NCBI GenBank assembly: GCA_050179685.1
Contig: JBFXEW010000011.1
Location: 1 to 64,000, forward strand
DNA: 64,000 nucleotides
Source: GWE2-40-63 sp050179685
GTDB lineage: Bacteria > Bacteroidota > Bacteroidia > Bacteroidales > SZUA-534
Direction: 5' to 3'
In this document: one piece after another, positions 57,656 to 64,000 of the stretch
Layout of the letters: each line of letters opens with the position of its first letter
How positions within the stretch are numbered: the first letter of the stretch is position 1
Notes under the pieces: model-generated
The model's database searches: none
What the model saw: only the letters and a program-made list of their open reading frames with translations
What the model was told of the DNA's origin: nothing
Position numbers and translations under genes: made by a program

Positions 57656-58246
57656 TTAACGGTATTTATCGTTTAAACCAATTTTTTGAATAATCAAAGC
57701 CACAGCCTTGTCCAGTCGTTTTAATCGGGTTTCGGGGCGTTTGGCCGCGGCAAGGTATTCGGTAAATTCCCGCTGTTTTGCAAGTGAAAATTCTTTAAAG
57801 CAGCGTTCAATTTCGGGGTCTTGTTTAAAAGCAGCAAGCAATTCTTCGGGTAATACAAGGGGTTTATTTTTGTTGGCTTTTATTTCTTTTCCAGCCTTAA
57901 AATTTTCAATCGTTTCTTTTATATAGCTGCTTACAAGTTCCGGATCGATTTCATCGGCCGATTTAAAGCGCCATTGACGCAGCGCCTGTGTGGTTCCTTC
58001 TTGCGCATTTATGAGAACGCTCCGGGAGTCGGTTAACAAAGCGCCCTGATAAAACCACAGGGCAAAGTATTCTTTAAAGGCGGCTATACCAACCATATTT
58101 TTCCCGTTTTGTGAATAAACGGGAACCCCCCATTTAATGGCTGCATCTAATCCGGCCGCCACAATAATTTCATGCAGAATCATCAATCCGTCCTGCCATT
58201 TTTCGTTGGTAAGAATATATTCTTCAATGGAATTTATTTTTTTCAT
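57656..58246 (-). CDS. YdeI/OmdA-family protein (DUF1801-like)
   Basis: A 196-residue protein. The N-terminal half has the DUF1801 pattern (LDAAIKWGVPVYSQNGKNMVGIAAFKEYFALWFYQGALL). The C-terminal half resembles the OmdA (OmpD-associated) region with LVLPEELLAAFKQDPEIERCFKEFS and KREFTEYLAAAKRPETRLKR. Such proteins are found across bacteria with no clear biochemical role. Cytosolic, no signal peptide. It is convergent with the double UvrA gene, 14 bases between stops. Confidence 0.82.
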   Translation of the reverse strand: MKKINSIEEYILTNEKWQDGLMILHEIIVAAGLDAAIKWGVPVYSQNGKNMVGIAAFKEYFALWFYQGALLTDSRSVLINAQEGTTQALRQWRFKSADEIDPELVSSYIKETIENFKAGKEIKANKNKPLVLPEELLAAFKQDPEIERCFKEFSLAKQREFTEYLAAAKRPETRLKRLDKAVALIIQKIGLNDKYR

Positions 58247-58306
58247 AGTGTCTTTTTAATGGGAAATAAAATTAAAGATAATTTTTAACAATTCATTCTA
58301 TCAATC

Positions 58307-58337
58307 GTTGTTCTGGCTTTAAGTTATTTTACTTTTG
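58307..58337 (+). promoter_or_regulatory. Promoter of the aldo/keto reductase gene
   Basis: GTTG (58307-58310), 19 bases, then TACTTTTG (58330-58337) followed by C. Only one base off the consensus. The ATG at 58354 follows 16 bases later, supporting that start over an internal Met. Confidence 0.65.
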
Positions 58338-58353
58338 CAGTGAAAATTTAAAC

Positions 58354-59535
58354 ATGGATTTTACAAATTTATCGCTATACCAGCCCCGGATGGAATATCG
58401 CCGGTTTGGCAAGACAGAAAAGAAACTGAGTGTAATTACCCTTGGCGGGATGCGATTTACCAAAGCATCAGAAGGAGCACGACACGACATTCCGAAAGAA
58501 ACCCTGGAACAGGTAATTGACACGGTTCAACAGGCTTTTGACCAGGGAATAAATCACATAGAAACGGCCTGGGGATATAATAAAAGTGAAACAGCTTACG
58601 GAAAGGCTTTAAATCAGGAATTGGGTGTTCCGCGCGAGTCGTATTTTTTAATGACCAAAGGTAGTCCAAAAACGGCGGCTGATGCCAGAAGTCTGGTCGA
58701 AAAACAACTCAACGATTTGCAAACCGATTATCTTGATTTTTATGCCTGGCACGGATTGAACACCGCTGAAATATTAGAAACCATTAATGTTCGGGGTGGC
58801 GCACTCGACGAGATGCAAAAAATGAAAGACGAGGGTATAATAAAACATTTGGGCTTTAGCACCCACGCGCAACTTTCGGTTATTTTAAAGGCCATTGAAA
58901 CCGATTGCTTTGAATTTATAAACCTGCACTATTATTACACCTTTCAACGAAACTTACCGGCTATTGAATTGGCCGCTTCAAAAGACATGGGTGTATTTAT
59001 AATTTCACCCAACGACAAAGGTGGTCAGTTATTTAACCCGTCAAAAAAGTTGAAAGAACTTACAGCTCCCATTACTCCATTGCAATGGAATGCGCGATTT
59101 TGCCTGGGTAATCCGGCTATTCACACCCTTACTTTTGGTCTGCCGGTTACCGCATCGTTTAGCGACATAAATGGCATTTTTCCGGCTCCGGCCCCCATGG
59201 CTCCGGCCGACATTGAAATATTAAACCGGCTGGAAGCTGAAAAACGAAAAGTTCCCTTTGCCGATTTTGATGGATACCGTATGGAAAACGATCCATCAAG
59301 AATTAATATTCCGGAAACCCTTCGATTTAGAACCCTTCTGAAAGCGTTCGATATGGTTGACTTTGGAAAATACCGCTACAATATGTTGCGCGAGAACGAT
59401 AATTGGTATGGCGGTGCTTTTCCAACCAAAGAACGGTTAAAGAAAGTTGATTTAAGTGCGTGTCCGCCTGAAGTTCCCTTGTTGGAGATGATTCAGGAAA
59501 CGCATCGGGCGCTTTACCGAAATCCGGCGAAATAA
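58354..59535 (+). CDS. Aldo/keto reductase family oxidoreductase
   Basis: A 393-residue TIM-barrel oxidoreductase. Catalytic-type residues are Tyr75 (IETAWGYNKSE), Lys102 (MTKGSP) and His133 (AWHG); the usual Asp of DTA is Glu70 here. Members of this longer group often carry a C-terminal iron-sulfur motif; I do not see one. A conserved GGQLFNPSKKL stretch lies where NADPH-binding residues are expected. The extra C-terminal 100 residues are helical (NPSKKLKELTAPITPLQW and after). The substrate is unknown. It has its own promoter and a terminator on its far side. Confidence 0.85.
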   Translation: MDFTNLSLYQPRMEYRRFGKTEKKLSVITLGGMRFTKASEGARHDIPKETLEQVIDTVQQAFDQGINHIETAWGYNKSETAYGKALNQELGVPRESYFLMTKGSPKTAADARSLVEKQLNDLQTDYLDFYAWHGLNTAEILETINVRGGALDEMQKMKDEGIIKHLGFSTHAQLSVILKAIETDCFEFINLHYYYTFQRNLPAIELAASKDMGVFIISPNDKGGQLFNPSKKLKELTAPITPLQWNARFCLGNPAIHTLTFGLPVTASFSDINGIFPAPAPMAPADIEILNRLEAEKRKVPFADFDGYRMENDPSRINIPETLRFRTLLKAFDMVDFGKYRYNMLRENDNWYGGAFPTKERLKKVDLSACPPEVPLLEMIQETHRALYRNPAK

Positions 59536-59566
59536 AAAATGCAGCAAACCTTGCGGTCCGCTGCAC
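59533..59566 (-). terminator. Terminator of the ECF operon
   Basis: TGCAGC (59540-59545) pairs with GCTGCA (59560-59565), with an inner ACC/GGT stem and a small internal loop. On the minus strand it is followed by a run of T. It ends the sigma-factor operon. Confidence 0.75.
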
Positions 59567-59586
59567 TCATTCTATTTAATTTAAAC

Positions 59587-59937
59587 TTACTCTCTGCGGT
59601 CGCAAACACCATTTTTATTGGCATCAACAAAATTAGCAGCGCTTCCTTTACCGTTGCGTAAACCTTGTCCTTTGCCTTGTCCCTGGCCATCGCGTTTACC
59701 ATTTCCTTTTCGGTAACCTTGTCCCTGGCGGGTATTGGCTTTGTTTTTCTGATTTAAACCCTGTCCCTGTCCCTGGCGATTTTGTGTAAAATTATCGCAA
59801 ACACCGTCGTTATTGGCATCGACAAAAGTTCCAGCGGTTGTTTGAGCAGGTTCTGTTTTTACAGTTTGTTCCTGAGCGCTAGCCATTGCTGCAAAGGCTA
59901 TTAATGCGATTCCGGTTAAAATTAATTTTGCTTTCAT
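59587..59937 (-). CDS. Small exported protein with two EF-hand-like calcium loops
   Basis: A 116-residue protein with a signal peptide (ALIAFAAMASAQEQ; cleavage about residue 22). Two loops of the form FVDANNDGVCDNF and FVDANKNGVCDRRE lie at about residues 38-50 and 103-116, each resembling the calcium-binding DxNxDGxCD of EF-hand or dockerin-like repeats. Between them is a low-complexity, basic, Gln-Gly-Asn-rich stretch (QGQGQGLNQKNKANTRQGQG). Each loop has one cysteine, so a disulfide is possible. Its function is unknown. It is the last gene of the sigma-factor operon, 25 bases after the Spy-like gene. Confidence 0.75.
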   Translation of the reverse strand: MKAKLILTGIALIAFAAMASAQEQTVKTEPAQTTAGTFVDANNDGVCDNFTQNRQGQGQGLNQKNKANTRQGQGYRKGNGKRDGQGQGKGQGLRNGKGSAANFVDANKNGVCDRRE

Positions 59938-59962
59938 AATCTATAAAATTTAAGTGTATTAT

Positions 59963-60508
59963 TTAATTATTGTTTCTTCTTCCAAAACGGTTGTGTTGAG
60001 GCCCTTTACCCGGAGTATTCGATTGGTTTTCGTTAATGAAAAAGGCTCCGAATAGTTGGTTCAACGCTGTTTGTTGTGAACTGTCGCAAATGTTTTTTAT
60101 TCCCAGATAGTACCTGAAGGTTTCTTCTTTAAGATTTGTGTGAAGTTCGCCCACGTAAGCTGATAATTCGAGCAAAAGCAGCGTATCGGCGGGAGTTTGC
60201 TGCATGGCCCTCATCATTTGTTGACGGGTTCTTCCCAATTCCTGATTAATTTGGCGGGCATTGCTTCTGAACTGTGCGTTAAGATCTTTAAAAACAAGCA
60301 TCTGTTCAGAACTAAGGTCAAGCTTTTCGCGAAAATAGTATCCACTAAAGGCTCTTTTGTCGCCATAATTTTCCTGAGAATTTAGGTTTTGCCTGTCTTT
60401 TTTCGATTGAAACTGGTGATAAGCAATAGTTCCAAAAGTTGCCAGATTAAGAACCAGTATAAACAGCAAGGCCAACTTTAATTTTCCGCTCGATTCTGTA
60501 TTTTTCAT
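59963..60508 (-). CDS. Spy/CpxP-like periplasmic protein with N-terminal membrane anchor
   Basis: A 181-residue protein started at the ATG at 60508; a GTG start three codons earlier is possible. One N-terminal membrane helix (LALLFILVLNLATFGTIAYHQF) is followed by a helical domain. The domain contains EKLDLSSEQMLVFKDLNAQFRSN, resembling the LTxxQ helices of Spy/CpxP and of the heavy-metal resistance proteins (CnrX/ZraP). It ends basic and Asn-rich (GRRNNN). No metal ligands can be assigned. It follows the anti-sigma gene by nine bases. Confidence 0.75.
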   Translation of the reverse strand: MKNTESSGKLKLALLFILVLNLATFGTIAYHQFQSKKDRQNLNSQENYGDKRAFSGYYFREKLDLSSEQMLVFKDLNAQFRSNARQINQELGRTRQQMMRAMQQTPADTLLLLELSAYVGELHTNLKEETFRYYLGIKNICDSSQQTALNQLFGAFFINENQSNTPGKGPQHNRFGRRNNN

Positions 60509-60517
60509 AATTTCCAC

Positions 60518-60943
60518 TTATTCGTTCATAAAATAGGTGAGCGATTCCATTTCAGCATCGTCCAAATACAGTAATTCTTCGGGTACTTGTTCCGCCATGT
60601 TTGCCGGTTGATAAAAACTACCGGCCGAAACGCCCAGAAACAATGCCAGCAGAATGGAGGCCGCTACCAACAAAGGTTGAGGTTTAAGTGAGCGAATGAA
60701 AACCGAATTGGCTTTTATCGATTTTTGCTTTTCGATTTGTGCCATAACCCGAGTTGCCATAAACGGATTTACTTTAACCTGTTTTTCATGGGCAACAAAA
60801 GCATCAACCCAACCAGAAGCGGTGTAAAAAGCCCGGCACTCTGCACAGAATTCCAGATGCTTTTTTATGGAACGAAGCGTTTCCGGTGAGGTTTTTTCCT
60901 CAGGGTAACTGGTAATTTTTGTTTGACATTCGTTGCAGTTCAT
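60518..60943 (-). CDS. Anti-sigma factor with zf-HC2 zinc finger
   Basis: A 141-residue membrane protein. The N-terminal zinc-binding anti-sigma domain shows Cys3, Cys6, His29, Cys33 and Cys36 (CNEC, HLEFCAEC), the usual H-x3-C-x2-C arrangement. A single membrane helix follows (about residues 91-108, LLVAASILLALFLGVSAG) and a short acidic C-terminal part. It should bind the sigma factor encoded just upstream and hold it at the inner membrane. Release is often through thiol oxidation or protease cleavage; neither can be told here. The neighbouring gene order is standard for ECF operons. Confidence 0.9.
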   Translation of the reverse strand: MNCNECQTKITSYPEEKTSPETLRSIKKHLEFCAECRAFYTASGWVDAFVAHEKQVKVNPFMATRVMAQIEKQKSIKANSVFIRSLKPQPLLVAASILLALFLGVSAGSFYQPANMAEQVPEELLYLDDAEMESLTYFMNE

Positions 60944-61002
60944 TTTTTTGCGATTTTATAGATTAGAAACAAAACTTTTCATTTTCCTACGGGCAGGTTC
61001 AA

Positions 61003-61581
61003 TTATTTTTTAAAATAGTCTGAAATATTTTTGGCAAGATTTGTTTTAGCCCGCTGTATTAAAGATTCTACAGCACCTTCAGATAGTTGCATAATGGCAG
61101 CAATTTCTTTTTGCGGAAGGTTTTCGCAGCGACTCAACACAAAAGCCACCCGTTGTTTTTCAGAAAGTTTGTCGAGTTCTTCCTGAACCAAAGCGCTTTG
61201 TTCATCGGTAAGCAGCAGGTTTTCGGGAGTAAAATCCAAATCGGCCGGAAAATCGAATACGGCTTTGCTTTCTGATTCGAACCAACTACCGAGTCGTTGA
61301 AAAACGTGTTTTTTTTTGCTCCGGATAGTGTTTAACGAAGCATTTATGGCAATGCGGTAAAGCCAGGTTGAAAAACCCGACTGCTGATTAAATTGTGCCA
61401 GCTTTTCAAAAGCACGAATAAAAACTTCCTGTGTTAAGTCGTTGGCTTCATCGGCATCGTGAACAAAACCCATACATGTACTAAATACCATATCCTGGTG
61501 TCGGGTTACCAAGGGTTCGAAGGCTCTGGTGTTGCCCTGTAAAACATCGTTTATGAGTTCATTTTCATTCATTGCTTTCAT
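61003..61581 (-). CDS. ECF-type RNA polymerase sigma factor
   Basis: A 192-residue sigma-70-family ECF factor. Region 2 covers about residues 20-85 (LVTRHQDMVFSTCMGF, DANDLTQEVFIRAFEKL). Region 4 covers about residues 130-185 (LSEKQRVAFVLSRCENLPQKEIAAIMQLSEGAVESLIQRA). No region 3 linker domain. The start is one of two Met codons three apart (61581 or 61572). It is followed by its anti-sigma factor, a Spy-like protein and a calcium-loop protein. The stimulus is unknown; the Spy-like protein suggests envelope or metal stress. Its own promoter is a good TTTG-N18 match. Confidence 0.93.
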   Translation of the reverse strand: MKAMNENELINDVLQGNTRAFEPLVTRHQDMVFSTCMGFVHDADEANDLTQEVFIRAFEKLAQFNQQSGFSTWLYRIAINASLNTIRSKKKHVFQRLGSWFESESKAVFDFPADLDFTPENLLLTDEQSALVQEELDKLSEKQRVAFVLSRCENLPQKEIAAIMQLSEGAVESLIQRAKTNLAKNISDYFKK

Positions 61582-61600
61582 GGAATAACTAAATACGGCA

Positions 61601-61630
61601 CAAGATTACACGCCGATTATGAACACCAAA
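61601..61630 (-). promoter_or_regulatory. Promoter of the ECF sigma operon
   Basis: Minus strand: TTTG (61630-61627), 18 bases, then TAATCTTG (61608-61601), one base off the consensus. The start codon follows 19 bases later. Confidence 0.5.
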
Positions 61631-61763
61631 TGAAGAGCAAAGGTTATAAATTTTTTTAACCTGAGGGGAAAAAAATAAGAGATGAATAGAAGAACCAATA
61701 GGACAATAGTTCTTAAAACACGAAAGCCATTAAAAGCGTTAGCGAAGATTCTTATAAAATAAT

Positions 61764-61816
61764 AGAACCGCAAAATCAGACAAAGACGCTTGTTGCATGG
61801 TCTGTTTTGCGGTTCC
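61764..61816 (-). terminator. Long inverted repeat after the PEP carboxykinase-like gene
   Basis: GAACCGCAAAATCAGAC (61765-61781) and GTCTGTTTTGCGGTTC (61800-61815) pair with one bulged base around an 18-base loop. It lies 19 bases past the stop of the minus-strand gene. The T-tract is poor, so a regulatory or mRNA-end role is also possible. Confidence 0.6.
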
Positions 61817-61834
61817 ATTTATATTTAATCAGCG

Positions 61835-64000
61835 CTATTTTTTATACAGCGGATCGATTCCAATGGTGCCTATCAGGCTTTTTAAATAAGCATCGGACGA
61901 AATTTCTTTCAGGTTTTTTTGTGCTTTTTCAATTCGTTCCTGAATACTCATTTCTTCAAGCAGCGATGCGTTATCGGGGTTTTGCATAAATTGATTCAGG
62001 TAGGCAATTTGCTTGTTACAAAACGCCAGGTCTTTTTGCTGTTTTAGTTTCAGCCTTTCAAGATACCAATCGCTTTTTATTACCTGTTCGCGTTCAAATT
62101 GTTTGCGTAACTCCGGGTCGCTGATGTCTTTTCCTTCAAAATGTCCGTAAGCCATAATATGCAACAGAATTTTTAGGGGTGGAATTGCAGCATCAACGCT
62201 ACCATCTTCGAAATAGGCCAGAGCCGTTTTCTGTTGTGCTTCCACTATATTATTGATGCCATCGACATAATCGTCAAGACCCTGTAATTCAGGTTTCAGC
62301 ATACGCTCGTTAAATACTGCTAAAGGCTCGTCGAACAAGCGGTTCATACAACGGAATGCAAAATTTTCAGTAATCCGATATCCCAGGCGACTAGCCAATA
62401 CTTTTTTTCCTTTGAACTCGAAATCTTCAAGTTTTTCCAAACTTTTGTTGGCAATCAGGTTTTTGGGATCGCGGTCTTCAGGCATCAGGCGGGCCCAAAT
62501 TTCGGGAATCAGAATGCTGATGTCGTGGTCGAAGCGATTTTCGGAACCAATGTAACCAGCAGCAGAACTAAAGCCGGAATACTCAGTCAGCATGTAAGAA
62601 AGCAGGGCGTTATTTAAATCGGTAGTGGCCACCAACATGTTGAACGGGCCTTTGGTAAGCGCACCTTCGGAGCCGGCTCCGGTTGTTGAAGGCGATTTTC
62701 CGGTAAGGCTGCAAATAAAATCCATAAATAACTCGGGTAATTCCTGATAATGAATCGGATTGTAAACGCTTAAAGAGCGAATTCCGGCTTTTTTATCGGC
62801 CGGATTATTTCTGCGACCGGGTAAAACGGCATTTACCGGATAATAAACCGGTTCGTCGGCTTTCATTTTACGGTACAAGCGCACACCAACATCGGCCAGG
62901 TAACTGGCAACGCTTTCTTCTTTAAATTTATTTTTTTCGAGATACCGCGGGTTTGCCGTGGGTTCCCCGTTCACAATTCGCGTGTGTGATGGCGTCACAA
63001 AATAAAGGTTGTCGTTGCTCTCCACCACTTTTTTAATCAGGTCTTTTACCGGTTGGGTGTATTCTTCAAAGCTGATGGCGTCGTTATAAAGCTCCAGCGC
63101 ATTTTCGCGGGTAAGAGGTTCATAGTTGGTTATAAAAGTGTTTCCCTGCACAATATCGTATTCAGCTTCTTTGTCGTAACCGCGAATTACAGCCTCGTCG
63201 GGACGTTGAAAAAAGTAACTTTCGCAGTTGGTAACCAGCTTCACACTCTTGTTTTTGTATTCCGGATTCAAATTTTTCAGGCGATGTGCCGGAATGGTAA
63301 TGCTTGCTGTAATATCATCTTCCATCTGCACTTTCTGAGCCGGAATAAAATCGGAACGCAGTTTATGCAAATACCAGTTTCCTTCCGGATTAAAACCGAT
63401 ACGCACATTGCTCGAAAGTACCGGGCTGTTATTGTAGAGCAAGACATGACCTTTACGTCCGTTTATGAACTCAACCGTGAACTTATCTTTCCAGGTGCTG
63501 GTTTTTTCGTCGGTGCGATACAGCCTTTTTATATAAAGCACCAGGGTGCGAACGTGATCGGGAATATCTTTTAAAAAACGGTTGTATTCATCGCTGTATT
63601 GATCCGAAGGGGTGAGTAGTTTTACTGCGCTGCCCAAAGTGCGCTCAGGACTTAAAAAACTACGCGATGGTCCGCCATCTGGGCGAATATTTTTCCAGCG
63701 TTTGGTATAATCCATATTCAGCAGTTCATCTACTTTTTTGGCATCCTGTTCTAAATCGTCAACATAAAAAGCACCATATTTGATGGCGTTTTGCATCGAT
63801 TTTGAAATTTCTGATTTTCCACCTCCCGAAACGGTGCTTGGCTTGTGGCAGAAAACACCTTCAGGAGCCGTGTCAACAATTCGCCAAAGGTTTTGCGTCG
63901 GATGTTTAATTAGCTGAAACTTATGCCCGGTAGGGTGCACATAGGTTTTTTGGGGAGTAAGATTTAAACGGATTTCTTTATTGTTGTTTTTCCAGCTTAC
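61835..64000 (-). CDS. Diphosphate-type phosphoenolpyruvate carboxykinase-like enzyme (5' end outside window)
   Basis: The visible part is 721 residues and runs open through the right window edge; the internal GTG at 63940 is not a plausible start because the frame continues upstream without interruption. The region reads CHKPSTVSGGGKSEISKS and later LTGKSPSTTGAGSEGALTKG, which I recognise as the pattern of PPi-type PEP carboxykinases (about 1100 residues, as in Propionibacterium and Entamoeba). These convert oxaloacetate and PPi to PEP, CO2 and phosphate, or the reverse. That identity rests on memory of motif similarity and was not searched. Alternative: an uncharacterised large enzyme of the same family. 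A large hairpin lies 3' of the stop. Confidence 0.65.
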   Translation of the reverse strand, partial: VSWKNNNKEIRLNLTPQKTYVHPTGHKFQLIKHPTQNLWRIVDTAPEGVFCHKPSTVSGGGKSEISKSMQNAIKYGAFYVDDLEQDAKKVDELLNMDYTKRWKNIRPDGGPSRSFLSPERTLGSAVKLLTPSDQYSDEYNRFLKDIPDHVRTLVLYIKRLYRTDEKTSTWKDKFTVEFINGRKGHVLLYNNSPVLSSNVRIGFNPEGNWYLHKLRSDFIPAQKVQMEDDITASITIPAHRLKNLNPEYKNKSVKLVTNCESYFFQRPDEAVIRGYDKEAEYDIVQGNTFITNYEPLTRENALELYNDAISFEEYTQPVKDLIKKVVESNDNLYFVTPSHTRIVNGEPTANPRYLEKNKFKEESVASYLADVGVRLYRKMKADEPVYYPVNAVLPGRRNNPADKKAGIRSLSVYNPIHYQELPELFMDFICSLTGKSPSTTGAGSEGALTKGPFNMLVATTDLNNALLSYMLTEYSGFSSAAGYIGSENRFDHDISILIPEIWARLMPEDRDPKNLIANKSLEKLEDFEFKGKKVLASRLGYRITENFAFRCMNRLFDEPLAVFNERMLKPELQGLDDYVDGINNIVEAQQKTALAYFEDGSVDAAIPPLKILLHIMAYGHFEGKDISDPELRKQFEREQVIKSDWYLERLKLKQQKDLAFCNKQIAYLNQFMQNPDNASLLEEMSIQERIEKAQKNLKEISSDAYLKSLIGTIGIDPLYKK

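Noticed and set aside
61606..61818. 70-residue hydrophobic minus-strand frame upstream of the sigma factor
   Set aside because: It overlaps the long inverted repeat at 61764-61816 and has no signal-peptide shape or neighbour context; hydrophobicity follows from AT-rich sequence.

Overview
The window reads as a chromosomal segment of a Bacteroidota bacterium, most likely an environmental or marine member of the Bacteroidia (Marinilabiliales or Prolixibacteraceae-like; the family is inference). Evidence seen directly: an LpxC-FabZ fusion, the enlarged IspG, a type A type-IX-secretion C-terminal sorting domain on an M1 peptidase, many short-lipobox lipoproteins and beta-barrels, DUF4270, DUF2490 and PorT-like proteins, almost no Shine-Dalgarno sequences, and repeated matches to the Bacteroidota promoter (TTTG, about 19 bases, TAnnTTTG). 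I see no phage, insertion sequence, CRISPR array, rRNA or plasmid gene. One tRNA, tRNA-Val(GAC), lies near 48 kb.

Layout. 1-628: non-coding repeats and hairpins. 0.6-5.8 kb: rpiB, an Rrf2 regulator with three cysteines, ispG, riboflavin synthase, an FNR-like regulator overlapping a 59-residue two-helix membrane protein, and osmC. 5.8-11.5 kb: a cell-envelope locus with a barrel protein, a DUF4270 lipoprotein, a divergent six-bladed Kelch lipoprotein and a LytS/LytTR two-component pair. The divergent promoter region carries two mirror-image pairs of 9-base repeats, each pair with 21-base period and each exactly 28 bases from a -7 box. 11.5-17.1 kb: PrsW, a protease-ligase RimB/RimK fusion, dnaG and an oddly short peptide-binding lipoprotein. 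17.4-20.3 kb: four genes with overlapping stop and start codons (hemW, secreted rhodanese, zinc-less sirtuin, small barrel). 20.5-27 kb: a transglycosylase-like protein, a type-IX-secreted M1 peptidase, an epimerase and envelope proteins. 27-31 kb: a lipoprotein, VTC polyphosphate polymerase, DUF4956 and DUF2490 operon. 31-40 kb: a cyclophilin, a Big_5 lipoprotein, glpD, a caspase-like lipoprotein with a PEGA domain, and phosphomannomutase. 38.8-48 kb, all on the minus strand: hydrolase lipoprotein, dgt, lspA, dksA-like, ileS and an unknown lipoprotein. 48-52.7 kb: tRNA-Val, thiL, usp, lpxA and lpxC-fabZ. 52.8-57.6 kb: a 1610-residue double UvrA-like ATPase. 57.6-61.6 kb: a YdeI-like protein, an aldo/keto reductase, and an ECF sigma, anti-sigma, Spy-like and calcium-loop protein operon. 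61.8 kb to the end: the C-terminal two thirds of what I read as a diphosphate-type PEP carboxykinase, running off the window.

How the parts fit: most loci are housekeeping (isoprenoids, flavin, haem, lipid A, thiamine, replication, translation) mixed with envelope sensing and secretion. The strongest candidate for an undescribed system is the LytTR-controlled Kelch/DUF4270/barrel locus with its symmetric operator. The split VTC polyphosphate module with its own lipoprotein and barrel, the coupled hemW-rhodanese-sirtuin-barrel operon, and the double UvrA follow. All calls come from reading the sequence; no database search was run.
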